NCBI GenBank assembly: GCA_002700765.1
Contig: PAEP01000020.1
Coordinates: 27,976-52,755, forward strand
Origin: Synechococcus sp. MED850
Lineage (GTDB): Bacteria > Cyanobacteriota > Cyanobacteriia > PCC-6307 > Cyanobiaceae
Direction: 5' to 3'
DNA length: 24,780 bases
Position numbers and translations under genes: made by a program. Under the pieces are notes generated by a model. It had not been told where the DNA came from. It ran no database searches and saw nothing but the letters and a program-made list of their open reading frames with translations. Positions 1 through 6,123 of the stretch are shown here, piece by piece (the stretch's first letter is position 1; each line of letters begins with the position of its first letter).

Positions 1-91
1 AATTTAGCCCAGAGACAAATACGTCAATGCTCTAGGTTTACACCATCTTTTCGCTGAATCACGCAAAATACTTAATCCTCACTGGCAAGTA

Positions 92-119
92 TTAACAACA
101 GATTCGACTTGCTTATAAA
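92..119 (+). promoter_or_regulatory. Possible sigma-70 type promoter
   Basis: TTAACA at 92-97 and TATAAA at 114-119 are each one mismatch from the -35 and -10 consensus and are separated by 16 bp. The first plausible reading frames downstream on this strand begin at 205 and 282, so this promoter could serve the small membrane ORF at 282-449. The whole region is AT-rich, which raises the chance of a coincidental match. Confidence 0.35.
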
Positions 120-281
120 AAGAGATCCCATTCGTTGAAGGCAAGACACGATTAACGCTGTTGCACGAACGACGATTCATGCATTATTACAAGATAACGT
201 GGTCATGCAAACAATCCATCTGCTGGCATTTTGCAGTTTGACTGCGATAACAGAAACATGTGTTGACGGTGTGCCAAAGGA

Positions 282-449
282 ATGACCTCCATTTTGAGTA
301 CTATCATTGTTATGGAATTAGGCTTGAGAGCTTATAGCATCTCATTTGGCATCATCATCAGCATGCCTACCGTTTATCTGCCAATCCTTGTATTGAACAG
401 CTTTCATCAGGTGAAGAAGAACTCATTATCCATTTCATCGGTTACATAA
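282..449 (+). CDS. Possible small single-pass membrane protein, 55 aa
   Basis: This short open frame (MTSILSTIIVMELG...) has a strongly hydrophobic stretch at about residues 20-40 (ISFGIIISMPTVYLPILVL) followed by a Lys-containing tail. That is the shape of a one-helix membrane protein, but I recognise no family. A purine-rich AAAGGA abuts the ATG at 282, too close for a normal ribosome site; a second in-frame ATG lies at 312. A 26-codon frame at 205-285 ends in an ATGA overlap with the 282 start, so coupled translation is possible. The 3' end overlaps the convergent 114-aa gene by 43 bp. Such short frames can occur by chance; the hydrophobic segment is the main argument for it. Confidence 0.35.
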   Translation: MTSILSTIIVMELGLRAYSISFGIIISMPTVYLPILVLNSFHQVKKNSLSISSVT

Positions 450-751
450 AGCTCGTAATCATCTGTGAACAGATGAGGTTCATCCTTCTGAACAGCAACA
501 AATTTCTCTTTCGCCTCCAAAAGAGTCTTAAAACTTCCAAGAATGTAATGGTTATCACTTTTATCTCGATAGTTTAGATAGAACATGCTGAAGTTCTTGA
601 GAACAATTGATTCCTTTTCATTGGTGATCCAGATTTCATCAAACAGTGATTTTTGATTGAGATCATCATATGCTCTTTTGCATTCATCAAATTCATTATA
701 GCAACAAGAACTGTAGGAGTCGTCTTCGTCAAGGATGTGAAGGCGAAACAT
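407..751 (-). CDS. Hypothetical protein, 114 aa
   Basis: I do not recognise this protein. It is acidic, probably soluble, and has no signal peptide or membrane segment. It begins MFRLHILDEDD and contains a Cys pair (residues about 16-17) and two similar stretches: YNEFDECKRAYDDL near the N terminus and LGSFKTLLEAKEKF in the second half. Each is followed by a short strand-like segment, so the protein may be two copies of a small alpha/beta unit. ATG at 751 is preferred over the TTG codons just upstream; AGGA lies about 12 nt before it. No gene partner is obvious: the nearest frames are the overlapping small ORF at 282-449 and the doubtful ORF beyond 1094. Amino-acid use looks like a real protein rather than an antisense shadow. 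Confidence 0.65.
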   Translation of the reverse strand: MFRLHILDEDDSYSSCCYNEFDECKRAYDDLNQKSLFDEIWITNEKESIVLKNFSMFYLNYRDKSDNHYILGSFKTLLEAKEKFVAVQKDEPHLFTDDYELYVTDEMDNEFFFT

Positions 752-1093
752 CAAGGGCAAACATCCTGAATTGATAGAGCATCAATGCCCATCGTTTAAT
801 ATAAGAAACATCTCCGTCTCTTGCGGTTACTTCTGAACAAATTGTCCACAAAAATGCATCGCTTGGTACAAGATCAACACCATCTTGCCTCAGAACTCAT
901 CGAGAACATCAGGCCAGCAGGTCCGATCTGCATTCCGTGAGTAAGACCATCAGAACCGACGAATCCCAGACCTGATCTGATCTGATGAATCATCCTCATT
1001 TCATTTGGCATTCAGTGCAGATCGCTTGTTGTGGGAGCAGACATGCTGCGCTTTACGGGATCTGACAAGGAGAAATCAGCTCAGCTCTGAACA
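752..1093. other. Gene-poor stretch
   Basis: I see no convincing gene here. The longest plus-strand frame with a start that I noticed is 28 codons, beginning at the ATG near 857. There is a trivial three-fold TGATC repeat near 973-987. The minus strand just right of 751 should hold the promoter of the 114-aa gene; TATATT near 800-805 is a possible -10, without a convincing -35. Confidence 0.5.
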
Positions 1094-1507
1094 TCATTCT
1101 CGGAATCCTGTTGGCTTAGGTGCCACATTGATCATGATTGTTTTGTAACCAGGTTCCATGTCTCCTAAAGAGATCCTGGCCAGCAAGCTCTGATTTTGAT
1201 TGAAGACGTTAAAAACCGATTGCTGTTGAGGTCTGTAATCGTCTTCACGAATCTCTTCGCTCAAATCAATGGCATCACCATGTGTTTGATCAAGATCTAT
1301 CAAACGATTGGTCGATTTCATTCCATATTTGATTGCTTTGAAGTAGCTCTTGCGGTAGCGATCATGAAACAAAATCGTCATCAATTTGATCAAGACTATC
1401 TTTCGAGTAGGAGTCGAGATGCAAGCAGTTTCATTTCTTCTTTTGTTGAATCTCGAAACACCCAACAGCATCCTTATCTCAGAAATTGTCACACTCTTCG
1501 TCACCAA
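1094..1507 (-). CDS. Doubtful hypothetical ORF, up to 137 aa
   Basis: An open frame with no recognisable domain. The C-terminal two thirds (for example RLIDLDQTHGDAIDLSEEIR and LARISLGDMEPGYKTIMI) read more like a real protein than the N-terminal part, so an internal start such as MTILFHDRYRK is possible. Overlapping frames of 114 and 106 codons are open on the other strand, and no clear ribosome site picks a winner. It could be a short orphan gene, a decayed gene or noncoding DNA. Nothing gene-like was seen from here to the DUF3104 start at 1752. Included only because the stretch would otherwise be blank. Confidence 0.25.
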   Translation of the reverse strand: MVTKSVTISEIRMLLGVSRFNKRRNETACISTPTRKIVLIKLMTILFHDRYRKSYFKAIKYGMKSTNRLIDLDQTHGDAIDLSEEIREDDYRPQQQSVFNVFNQNQSLLARISLGDMEPGYKTIMINVAPKPTGFRE

Positions 1508-1751
1508 GAAGCAACTCGGATGCTGTCCATTTCAGGATGATCGTCTTGCTGCTGGCTTTCACGCTCTTGTAAGAAGCAAAGCCCTGAAATCCGGTGGATC
1601 AAATCCAACCCATCGGTTCATAACGAGGCCAGCCCACCACAACATCATGAACCGGGAACCACTGACCGGACCTCGCCCATACACTAGAGTAGTACACCAG
1701 TACTGAACGTCAATCGTGGCGGGAGATCATCCGTTGTCCAGCTCGATCGCC

Positions 1752-1964
1752 ATGCCACCTATCTTTCTCAGCGTGAAAGCTGGGATGACAGTGATCTGTG
1801 GCAGCACCGAGACCGATGATTGGTGGATGGCCGACGTCATTCATGTGGACGGTGGCGCCCGAAACCCGGGCGTCCCCACCTTGTTTCAGGTGGCGGATGT
1901 CGACGATGGGACGGTTCGCTGGATCTGTGCCGATCTGGTCACCCACATCGTCCCCAGGGTTTGA
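1752..1964 (+). CDS. DUF3104-family protein, 70 aa
   Basis: The sequence (TVICGSTETDDWWMADVIHV, then VPTLFQVADVDDGTVRW, then NADLVTHIVP-like ICADLVTHIVPRV) matches my memory of DUF3104, a small soluble family common in marine Synechococcus and Prochlorococcus. The fold looks like a small beta-barrel binding module; no reaction is known to me. I take ATG 1752 (MPPIFLSVKAG), since family members begin close to this point; GTG 1716 would add twelve residues with no support. No good Shine-Dalgarno is visible. A 6-bp perfect hairpin (CCAGGG/CCCTGG, 1954-1970) has the stop codon in its loop but is not followed by a T run, so it is at best a weak terminator. Confidence 0.8.
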   Translation: MPPIFLSVKAGMTVICGSTETDDWWMADVIHVDGGARNPGVPTLFQVADVDDGTVRWICADLVTHIVPRV

Positions 1965-2006
1965 CCCTGGCGTCGGTGTGGAGCGAATGATCACAGGCCA
2001 GGCTCG

Positions 2007-2267
2007 TCATCCAATCCCATAAGGCTTGTCATGACCAACGGCAAAATCACCATCGATTCCAGACTGATTCAGACATTGTTTCACCGTTAGAACAGCCAAG
2101 GTTGCTCCGGTTTCGTCATCGCGCAGCATGTAGGGGCGGCCTCGCACAATGCAACGGTGACGCGCATCCAGATAGGCCTCAAATTCGGTCTCGTTCGAGC
2201 CGTCGTCCACCCAGCCGCAAGTGCTCAGGTATTGCTTGTGGATCATGGTGCCAACGAACGCAATCAA
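2007..2267 (-). CDS. Conserved-looking hypothetical protein, start damaged or non-standard
   Basis: A soluble acidic protein I do not recognise; it contains TEFEAYLDARHRCIVRGRPY and ends near HDKPYGIG. Translation can start at TTG 2267 or ATG 2246, but the frame stays open and protein-like to 2351 with no ATG, GTG or TTG upstream of 2267. An ATG at 2325 would give a natural beginning (MDPEDFTQVVWFAPDLSHD) if the single T after it, at 2322, were absent; as written the next codon is TGA. The gene lies directly downstream of the 69-aa exported protein on the same strand, so the two may be co-transcribed. It may be a truncated working gene, a pseudogene, or a sequencing error at one base. Confidence 0.55.
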   Translation of the reverse strand: MIAFVGTMIHKQYLSTCGWVDDGSNETEFEAYLDARHRCIVRGRPYMLRDDETGATLAVLTVKQCLNQSGIDGDFAVGHDKPYGIG

Positions 2268-2355
2268 GTCATGGCTCAGATCGGGGGCAAACCAAACAAC
2301 CTGCGTGAAGTCTTCGGGATCACATGGAATCTGAAGTGCAGCGTTAGCGGATCAA

Positions 2356-2565
2356 TCAACGCGTTGGCTCACCCCAGATCTCTTCGCAGTGGGACAAATC
2401 CTCCGCAATCACCTTCTCGATGAATGGATCACCATTCAAATAGTCCATGCATTGCTCATAGGGCGTCATGCCGGTGTACCAGTCCCAGGAGTCGTCTCCG
2501 ATGGCATGCACAGGTCCAGACATCAGACCGATTAACAACGCAACAACACCGAACCGTTCACACAT
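2356..2565 (-). CDS. Small exported protein, 69 aa
   Basis: The N terminus MCERFGVVALLIGLMSGPVHA is a clear signal peptide with a likely cut after VHA. The mature part is only about 48 residues, acidic and Trp-rich (IGDDSWDWYTGMTPYEQCMD), with two Cys that could form a disulfide in the periplasm or lumen. A family of tiny secreted picocyanobacterial proteins with a similar look (GMTPYEQCMDYLNG) is plausible, but I cannot name it. ATG 2565 is chosen because the TTG four codons upstream follows an in-frame stop and only spoils the signal peptide. The stop is followed within a few bases by the open frame of the next gene, suggesting a two-gene unit. Confidence 0.65.
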   Translation of the reverse strand: MCERFGVVALLIGLMSGPVHAIGDDSWDWYTGMTPYEQCMDYLNGDPFIEKVIAEDLSHCEEIWGEPTR

Positions 2566-2692
2566 CCAGGCGACCAACCATCAAATTCCATTCTGGTGAT
2601 CATCACCGCCTCGGTGAAGCCTGAACAGGGGGCTGATCCATAAGACGCCGACCCCTGAAGGCACTCCCAGGATGCCTGGAAGACACCATGTG

Positions 2693-2741
2693 GATACTCA
2701 GCAGTTGCTTAACAGTAACCAGAGAGTTACCTTGAAGTAAC
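2693..2741. promoter_or_regulatory. Array of pentamer half-sites with exact 11-bp phasing
   Basis: GTAAC at 2715, GTTAC at 2726 and GTAAC at 2737 are exact alternating half-sites (each the reverse complement of the next) spaced precisely 11 bp. Two one-mismatch copies continue the register upstream: GTTGC at 2704 and GATAC at 2693. The array ends about 16 bp before the start of the ribbon-helix-helix-like gene. Sites on one DNA face, one helical turn apart, are what cooperative RHH repressors bind, so autoregulation is a reasonable inference. Confidence 0.5.
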
Positions 2742-2756
2742 TCCAGGGATCCTGCA

Positions 2757-2993
2757 TTGATCAAGGCCGGAACACGCGAGAACCAGGTCAAGCTGACGGT
2801 TTCCGTGCCGCCAAGCCTTCATGTGTTGCTCCGTAGCTGGGCTGTCTGCGAAGGTCGGGAGCTCACCAGCGTTGTTTTGCAGTGCGTTGAACTCTCCGTT
2901 CGACAGCTCAAAAGCAACGGATCGATCCCATCTGCAGCGATCCGCAACTATGAGGCGGCCTGCGACGAACGACTTGCCATTGGAGGGGTGTGA
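2757..2993 (+). CDS. Ribbon-helix-helix-like small protein, 78 aa
   Basis: After a short N-terminal tail comes a beta-strand (VKLTVSVPPSLHVLL) and two helices (LRSWAVCEGRELTSVVLQCVE, then LSVRQLKSNG). This is the strand-helix-helix layout of CopG/Arc-type DNA-binding proteins, in which the strand pairs in a dimer and reads the major groove. The predicted start is TTG 2757, with AGGGA seven bases upstream; there is no ATG before the conserved part. The 3' end overlaps the next gene's reading region (stop TGA at 2991-2993, next ATG at 2996), and a phased half-site array lies just upstream. I infer an autoregulated two-gene unit. The alternative is a lineage-specific regulator unrelated to its neighbour. 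Confidence 0.65.
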   Translation: MIKAGTRENQVKLTVSVPPSLHVLLRSWAVCEGRELTSVVLQCVELSVRQLKSNGSIPSAAIRNYEAACDERLAIGGV

Positions 2994-2995
2994 TC

Positions 2996-3421
2996 ATGGA
3001 TCTCGATCAATTCGACAAGGCATTGCAGGCACCCACGATGGAGGCTGTGATCGCCCTGACGGAACGATTTCAAGATCTGGAGTCCAAGCCTGAAGCGATG
3101 GTCTTCAGTTTTTTGCGCAAAATCGACCAAACGATCGCCGTTGGTTACAGCGACGATTTTTCAACAACCCGTTCATCTTTTGAACAGCGCGACTTCGTCT
3201 TGATCGATGCGCGTCGTGGCACCAAACGAGAGGAGCGACTTCTCCTCCTCACGCTCAAGGAAATTGGCCTGAACAGCACCTACAACAAAAACTGTTTTGA
3301 CCTCAATCAACACCTGCTTCAAAATTTGAACCATCTCGGCTGGCCGATCGGTGATTTGAGGCCATCACGCTTTCACAAGCAATTCGGAGACAGGATCAAT
3401 CGGCCGCTCGATCAGTGCTGA
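2996..3421 (+). CDS. Unknown protein paired with the RHH-like gene, 141 aa
   Basis: A soluble protein starting MDLDQFDKALQAP. ATG 2996 is preferred to GTG 2990 because GGAGG at 2982-2986 sits nine bases before it. The N-terminal 40 residues look helical. The middle (IAVGYSDDFSTTRSSFEQRD, then RRGTKREERLLLLTLKE) has a faint resemblance to the GIY-YIG-like T5orf172/Mug113 fold, in which a strand is followed by a basic RR-type segment and an acidic helix. I cannot confirm the catalytic residues. It is tightly coupled to the RHH-like regulator upstream, an arrangement typical of toxin-antitoxin or regulator-effector pairs. No function is claimed. Confidence 0.6.
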   Translation: MDLDQFDKALQAPTMEAVIALTERFQDLESKPEAMVFSFLRKIDQTIAVGYSDDFSTTRSSFEQRDFVLIDARRGTKREERLLLLTLKEIGLNSTYNKNCFDLNQHLLQNLNHLGWPIGDLRPSRFHKQFGDRINRPLDQC

Positions 3422-3433
3422 GCTCGATCCGTT

Positions 3434-3907
3434 CTATCGAGCCATACCAACCACAAGCGCTTGGTTGGAACACAGTGCCCTGGCTGACTGCACGAGAGCA
3501 TGAACATCCTCCGCAGCTGCTGGAGTCCGTTCCCCAGAGGCGACTGCCCTGTAGTGATCGGCCACACTCCACGCCTGCGTCGATGGATCGGACACAAACC
3601 GGGGAATGAGATGCAGGTGGAGGTGCTGAGCGCCTTCCCCGAAAGCGATGGCGTAGACGCGATCGCATCCCGTCATCGTTTGAACCAGACGGCTGGCATC
3701 CCGAGTGGCGCGTCCCCAATCCTCGGCCTCAACCTCATTGAAGGCGAGAGGACCGGAACAGTGACGCACAGTGTCGAGCAGCAACCAACCCGCAAGAGGA
3801 GCTGGTTCTGGATGATGGCGAAGCACCCAGAGATCAGTGCGTTGGATCTCGAAACCGCGCATGTCTTGATCGCCATGCAGTGAACAGATTGGGCATGACA
3901 TCAACAT
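3434..3907 (-). CDS. HIT-family nucleotide hydrolase/transferase, 157 aa
   Basis: The histidine triad is visible as QHLHLHLIPR (H95, H97, H99; H97 by analogy is the nucleophile that attacks the alpha-phosphate of nucleotide substrates). An N-terminal CPIC suggests a zinc-knuckle half-site, seen in many HIT proteins. The phosphate-binding partner segment precedes the triad (VYAIAFGEGAQHLH). HIT proteins hydrolyse nucleotide phosphoramidates or dinucleoside polyphosphates; the precise substrate cannot be read here. The length fits the family. ATG at 3907 or 3901 is possible, with no distinctive ribosome site. It converges with the unknown gene ending at 3421 and is only 22 bp from a plus-strand ORF. 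Confidence 0.8.
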   Translation of the reverse strand: MLMSCPICSLHGDQDMRGFEIQRTDLWVLRHHPEPAPLAGWLLLDTVRHCSGPLAFNEVEAEDWGRATRDASRLVQTMTGCDRVYAIAFGEGAQHLHLHLIPRFVSDPSTQAWSVADHYRAVASGERTPAAAEDVHALVQSARALCSNQALVVGMAR

Positions 3908-3929
3908 TCAGCGAAGGGCAAGCATTGCC

Positions 3930-4373
3930 ATGGCGAAGCGATCAATGAAGCCATCAGGCTCGGCGAAGCCAACCATGATGGAACCAGCCTTTGGACCCAT
4001 TCGAATGCGATCCAGCCTGAGTTGGCGATTGGCGCTGAGTCTGTGCATCGGTTGGTTCGGAACAGTGATTCCAGTGCTGATGGCACAGGCGGTGAAAAAC
4101 CTCAGCTGGGGTCTGCGTCTGGTGTTGCCCGCCTGGATCGTGCACGGAACATTCGCCATGTTGCTCGTGGTGTGGATTCTTCTTCTGATCAGCCTGCTCA
4201 ACAAGCTTTGGCGAAGCAAGCGACCGAAGGTCACCGAAGGGCATGCCGATCAGCGCTTCGCAACCCCTCGACCATTGCCGATCAATCCCAGATCAATGAT
4301 CACGCCGATGGCGACGATGAGGAGACCACTGAAATTCGACACCCCCCCAAAGGACTGGGACGCCCAGCAGTAG
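3930..4373 (+). CDS. Possible two-helix membrane protein, 147 aa
   Basis: Two hydrophobic segments are clear: LALSLCIGWFGTVIPVLMAQ and, after a short polar part, LPAWIVHGTFAMLLVVWILLL, followed by a basic stretch (NKLWRSKRPK). I know no family. The start is uncertain: ATG 3930 has AAGGG eleven bases upstream, but ATG 3975, 3978 or 4005 would remove an unconvincing basic N terminus. The last 40 or so residues look unlike a protein domain and lie antisense to a better-supported minus-strand membrane gene (4250-4537), with 124 bp of overlap. The ancestral stop may have been near 4240 and lost. The membrane core is probably real; the C terminus is doubtful. Confidence 0.45.
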   Translation: MAKRSMKPSGSAKPTMMEPAFGPIRMRSSLSWRLALSLCIGWFGTVIPVLMAQAVKNLSWGLRLVLPAWIVHGTFAMLLVVWILLLISLLNKLWRSKRPKVTEGHADQRFATPRPLPINPRSMITPMATMRRPLKFDTPPKDWDAQQ

Positions 4374-4537
4374 CCCAGGGTTGTCGTCGGCAGAAGCAAC
4401 AGGCCAACAACAGGGATCACTGGATTGGGGACCGCGAAGCCCGCAAAGGGCTGAAGCACAAAGCTGCTGTTGAACAGCCACATCAGCACCAGGATCAGGC
4501 GGGGTGCAAGCAATCCAAGCGCAGCCAGAAGACACAT
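4250..4537 (-). CDS. Conserved cyanobacterial small membrane protein, 95 aa
   Basis: A hydrophobic protein with about three membrane segments: LAALGLLAPRLILVLMWLFN, the PVIPVVGLLLLPTTTLGYCW region, and GLLIVAIGVIIDLGLIGNG near the C terminus. The pattern APRLILVLMWLF ... LPTTTLxYxWA ... DLGLxGxG matches my memory of a widespread uncharacterised cyanobacterial membrane family; no reaction is known. ATG 4537 follows three bases after the stop of a frameshifted small gene on the same strand, so it appears to be the last gene of an operon with the LOG-family and SDR genes. It overlaps a weaker plus-strand ORF at its 3' end. Confidence 0.7.
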   Translation of the reverse strand: MCLLAALGLLAPRLILVLMWLFNSSFVLQPFAGFAVPNPVIPVVGLLLLPTTTLGYCWASQSFGGVSNFSGLLIVAIGVIIDLGLIGNGRGVAKR

Positions 4538-4540
4538 TGG

Positions 4541-4770
4541 TCAGGGTTCCGTTAACCGGCTGGTAGCGACGGATTCAAAACTGCGCCGGATCTTGGTGAC
4601 AAAGGCCACAAACCTGAAATGGTCCGTTGAGGGATGCATCGTGTTGAGCACACAAACACGTCTCCGCCTTCAGTCCACCTTGCGAAGGCTGACGACGACG
4701 CCAAGCTCACCATCAGGGTGCAGAACCTGTTGACCCGTTCCTGAAACATTTGGATCTGGGGATCACTCAC
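4541..4770 (-). pseudogene. Small soluble protein gene with one apparent frameshift
   Basis: Translation from GTG 4770, which overlaps the SDR stop as GTGA, gives VSDPQIQMFQERVNRFCTL and continues sensibly to TEGGDVFV. The protein-like character then moves to another frame, which reads VLNTMHPSTDHFRFVAFVTK and ends FESVATSRLTEP at 4541, three bases before the next gene. Neither single frame is convincing alone: the first degenerates into a Ser/Pro/Arg-rich tail, and the second has an upstream in-frame TGA. Restoring one base near 4650-4652 (GTGTTTGTG-TGCTC) would yield one 76-aa protein filling the gap between its operon neighbours exactly. It may be a true pseudogene, a programmed frameshift or a one-base sequence error. 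I do not recognise the family. Confidence 0.55.
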
Positions 4771-5477
4771 GTCTCCAGAGCGCAATTCACCGCCAGTTCA
4801 AAAGGAACCGCCGCATTGTCGACCTGCAACAACGTGCTCGAGAGGGTGGCAATGTCCTCAGGCTGAGTCATCTCAAGAGGTTCGACCGAGCTCACGGAAC
4901 GTGCCATGGCGGTGTTCACCCAACTCGGGCAAATTGCCGTGATCCGGATGCCGGCCTGCCAACCCTCGTTGCGAATGGCCTGACAAAGACCCATCAAGGC
5001 GAATTTGCTCACCGGGTAACCCGCCATCCGGCCCTTGCAACGTTTGCCGCTCATCGAAACAAGCACCTGTATCCGGCCCTGACCACTCGCACTGAGGGAC
5101 TTCCAGGCCGCACGGGTCAACCACCACGGCCCCATCACATTGATCTGCCAGAGGTCATTGAGATCGGACTCATCGCCGTCCACGAACAGCAGAGGGGTCG
5201 ATCGCAGAATGCCGGCACAGTGAATCAGGGTGTCGATCCCTCCAGACCAGCGCACGGTGGCATCGACCCAAGCTGCGGCGGACGAAGGATCCTGCGCCTC
5301 GTAGGGATGGATCAGCAGACGATCCGCCCCCCAGCGTTCAACATTCAACAGCGATCCAGCCAAAGCGTTCGGATCCCGAACCCCAAGGCTGAGACGATGG
5401 CCGTCACGCAGCAAACGCTCTGCAATCGCCTTGCCGATGCCTCGGCTGGCCCCACTGAGCAGCACGGTGCGTGCCAT
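4767..5477 (-). CDS. Short-chain dehydrogenase/reductase, 236 aa
   Basis: A classical SDR, probably an NADP(H)-dependent oxidoreductase of unknown substrate. The dinucleotide-binding turn is SGASRGIG (residues 8-15), the NNAG-type motif is HCAG (86-89), and the catalytic Tyr-Lys pair is in YPVSK (Y154, K158) with Ser at about 141-143. PSWVNTAMA after strand six is also typical. Length fits the family. The start ATG overlaps the stop of the upstream LOG-family gene (TGATG), and its own stop overlaps the GTG of a small frameshifted gene, so it is the second gene of a tight minus-strand operon. The context does not name a substrate. Confidence 0.88.
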   Translation of the reverse strand: MARTVLLSGASRGIGKAIAERLLRDGHRLSLGVRDPNALAGSLLNVERWGADRLLIHPYEAQDPSSAAAWVDATVRWSGGIDTLIHCAGILRSTPLLFVDGDESDLNDLWQINVMGPWWLTRAAWKSLSASGQGRIQVLVSMSGKRCKGRMAGYPVSKFALMGLCQAIRNEGWQAGIRITAICPSWVNTAMARSVSSVEPLEMTQPEDIATLSSTLLQVDNAAVPFELAVNCALET

Positions 5478-6019
5478 CAGCAGCGTTGGATCAAGGCTTG
5501 AACGAGAACTTCAGCCTCAGACTCGATCAGAGCAAGGCTGCGGTGTTCCGTGGCCAGAAATCCCTGAGCCACAGCAGTGTCCAGACACTGCAGCATCCCG
5601 TCGAAATAACCCTGCACATTGAGCACACCACAGGGCTTCTGGTGGAAGCGCAACTGTGCCCACGTGAGGGCTTCAAAGAATTCCTCGAGAGTGCCCAGCC
5701 CACCAGGCAGCGCCACCATCGCATCGGCCAGCTCGATCATGCGTTGCTTGCGCACATGCATGGACGGCACCACCTCCAGGGTGGTTAGGCCTCGGTGAAC
5801 AACCTCCTCGTCGAGTAAGGACTCTGGAATCACACCGATCACCTCACCACCGCCAGCTATCACCGCATCAGCCAGCACACCCATCAGGCCGATCTGCGCT
5901 CCGCCATAGACCAACCCGATCCGATGGTTCAGCATGGCGGCAGCCAACGCTTCAGCGGCCAGGCTGAAGGCGGGATCCCTCCCTGTTTTCGAGCCGCAGT
6001 AGACGCAGAGCCGTTGCAA
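5477..6019 (-). CDS. LOG-family / TIGR00730 Rossmann-fold protein, 180 aa
   Basis: The signature PGGLGTLEEFFE (from residue 105) and the preceding MHVRKQRM are the LOG-family nucleotide-binding and catalytic motifs; CVYCGSKTG near the N terminus and YGGAQIGLMG also fit. Members cleave cytokinin riboside 5'-monophosphates, or more generally nucleoside monophosphates, releasing the base. The bacterial role is often nucleotide salvage or is unknown. The only reasonable start is TTG 6019: an in-frame TGA lies three codons upstream and a strong ribosome site precedes it. It is the first gene of the minus-strand operon continuing into the SDR. Product class is sure; substrate is inferred. Confidence 0.88.
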   Translation of the reverse strand: MQRLCVYCGSKTGRDPAFSLAAEALAAAMLNHRIGLVYGGAQIGLMGVLADAVIAGGGEVIGVIPESLLDEEVVHRGLTTLEVVPSMHVRKQRMIELADAMVALPGGLGTLEEFFEALTWAQLRFHQKPCGVLNVQGYFDGMLQCLDTAVAQGFLATEHRSLALIESEAEVLVQALIQRC

Positions 6020-6027
6020 CGATCGTC

Positions 6028-6037
6028 AATCACCTCC
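6028..6037 (-). promoter_or_regulatory. Strong ribosome-binding site deciding a TTG start
   Basis: On the minus strand GGAGGTGATT is fully complementary to the 3' end of bacterial 16S rRNA. Its GGAGG core ends about 13 bases before TTG 6019. This supports TTG as the start of the LOG-family gene and may offset its weak initiation codon. Confidence 0.65.
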
Positions 6038-6123
6038 ACGATCATCCCCGAGAGGTGATCCACCGACTTTGCACCGTTTGGATTGGTTGAAATGCTGAAC
6101 ACATCAGACAACGCGACCCAGCC

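Noticed and set aside
971..990. TGATC direct repeat
   Set aside because: Only three short copies in AT-rich DNA; no sign of CRISPR or microsatellite function.
1677..1705. Palindromic GTAC-rich sequence and TACACT box before DUF3104
   Set aside because: No -35 element at the right distance and the palindromes are only 4-6 bp.
3908..4010. Minus-strand frame ending MVGFAEPDGFIDRFAMAML before the HIT gene
   Set aside because: Reads smoothly for about 25 residues, but the upstream part has no protein character and no start or family supports it.
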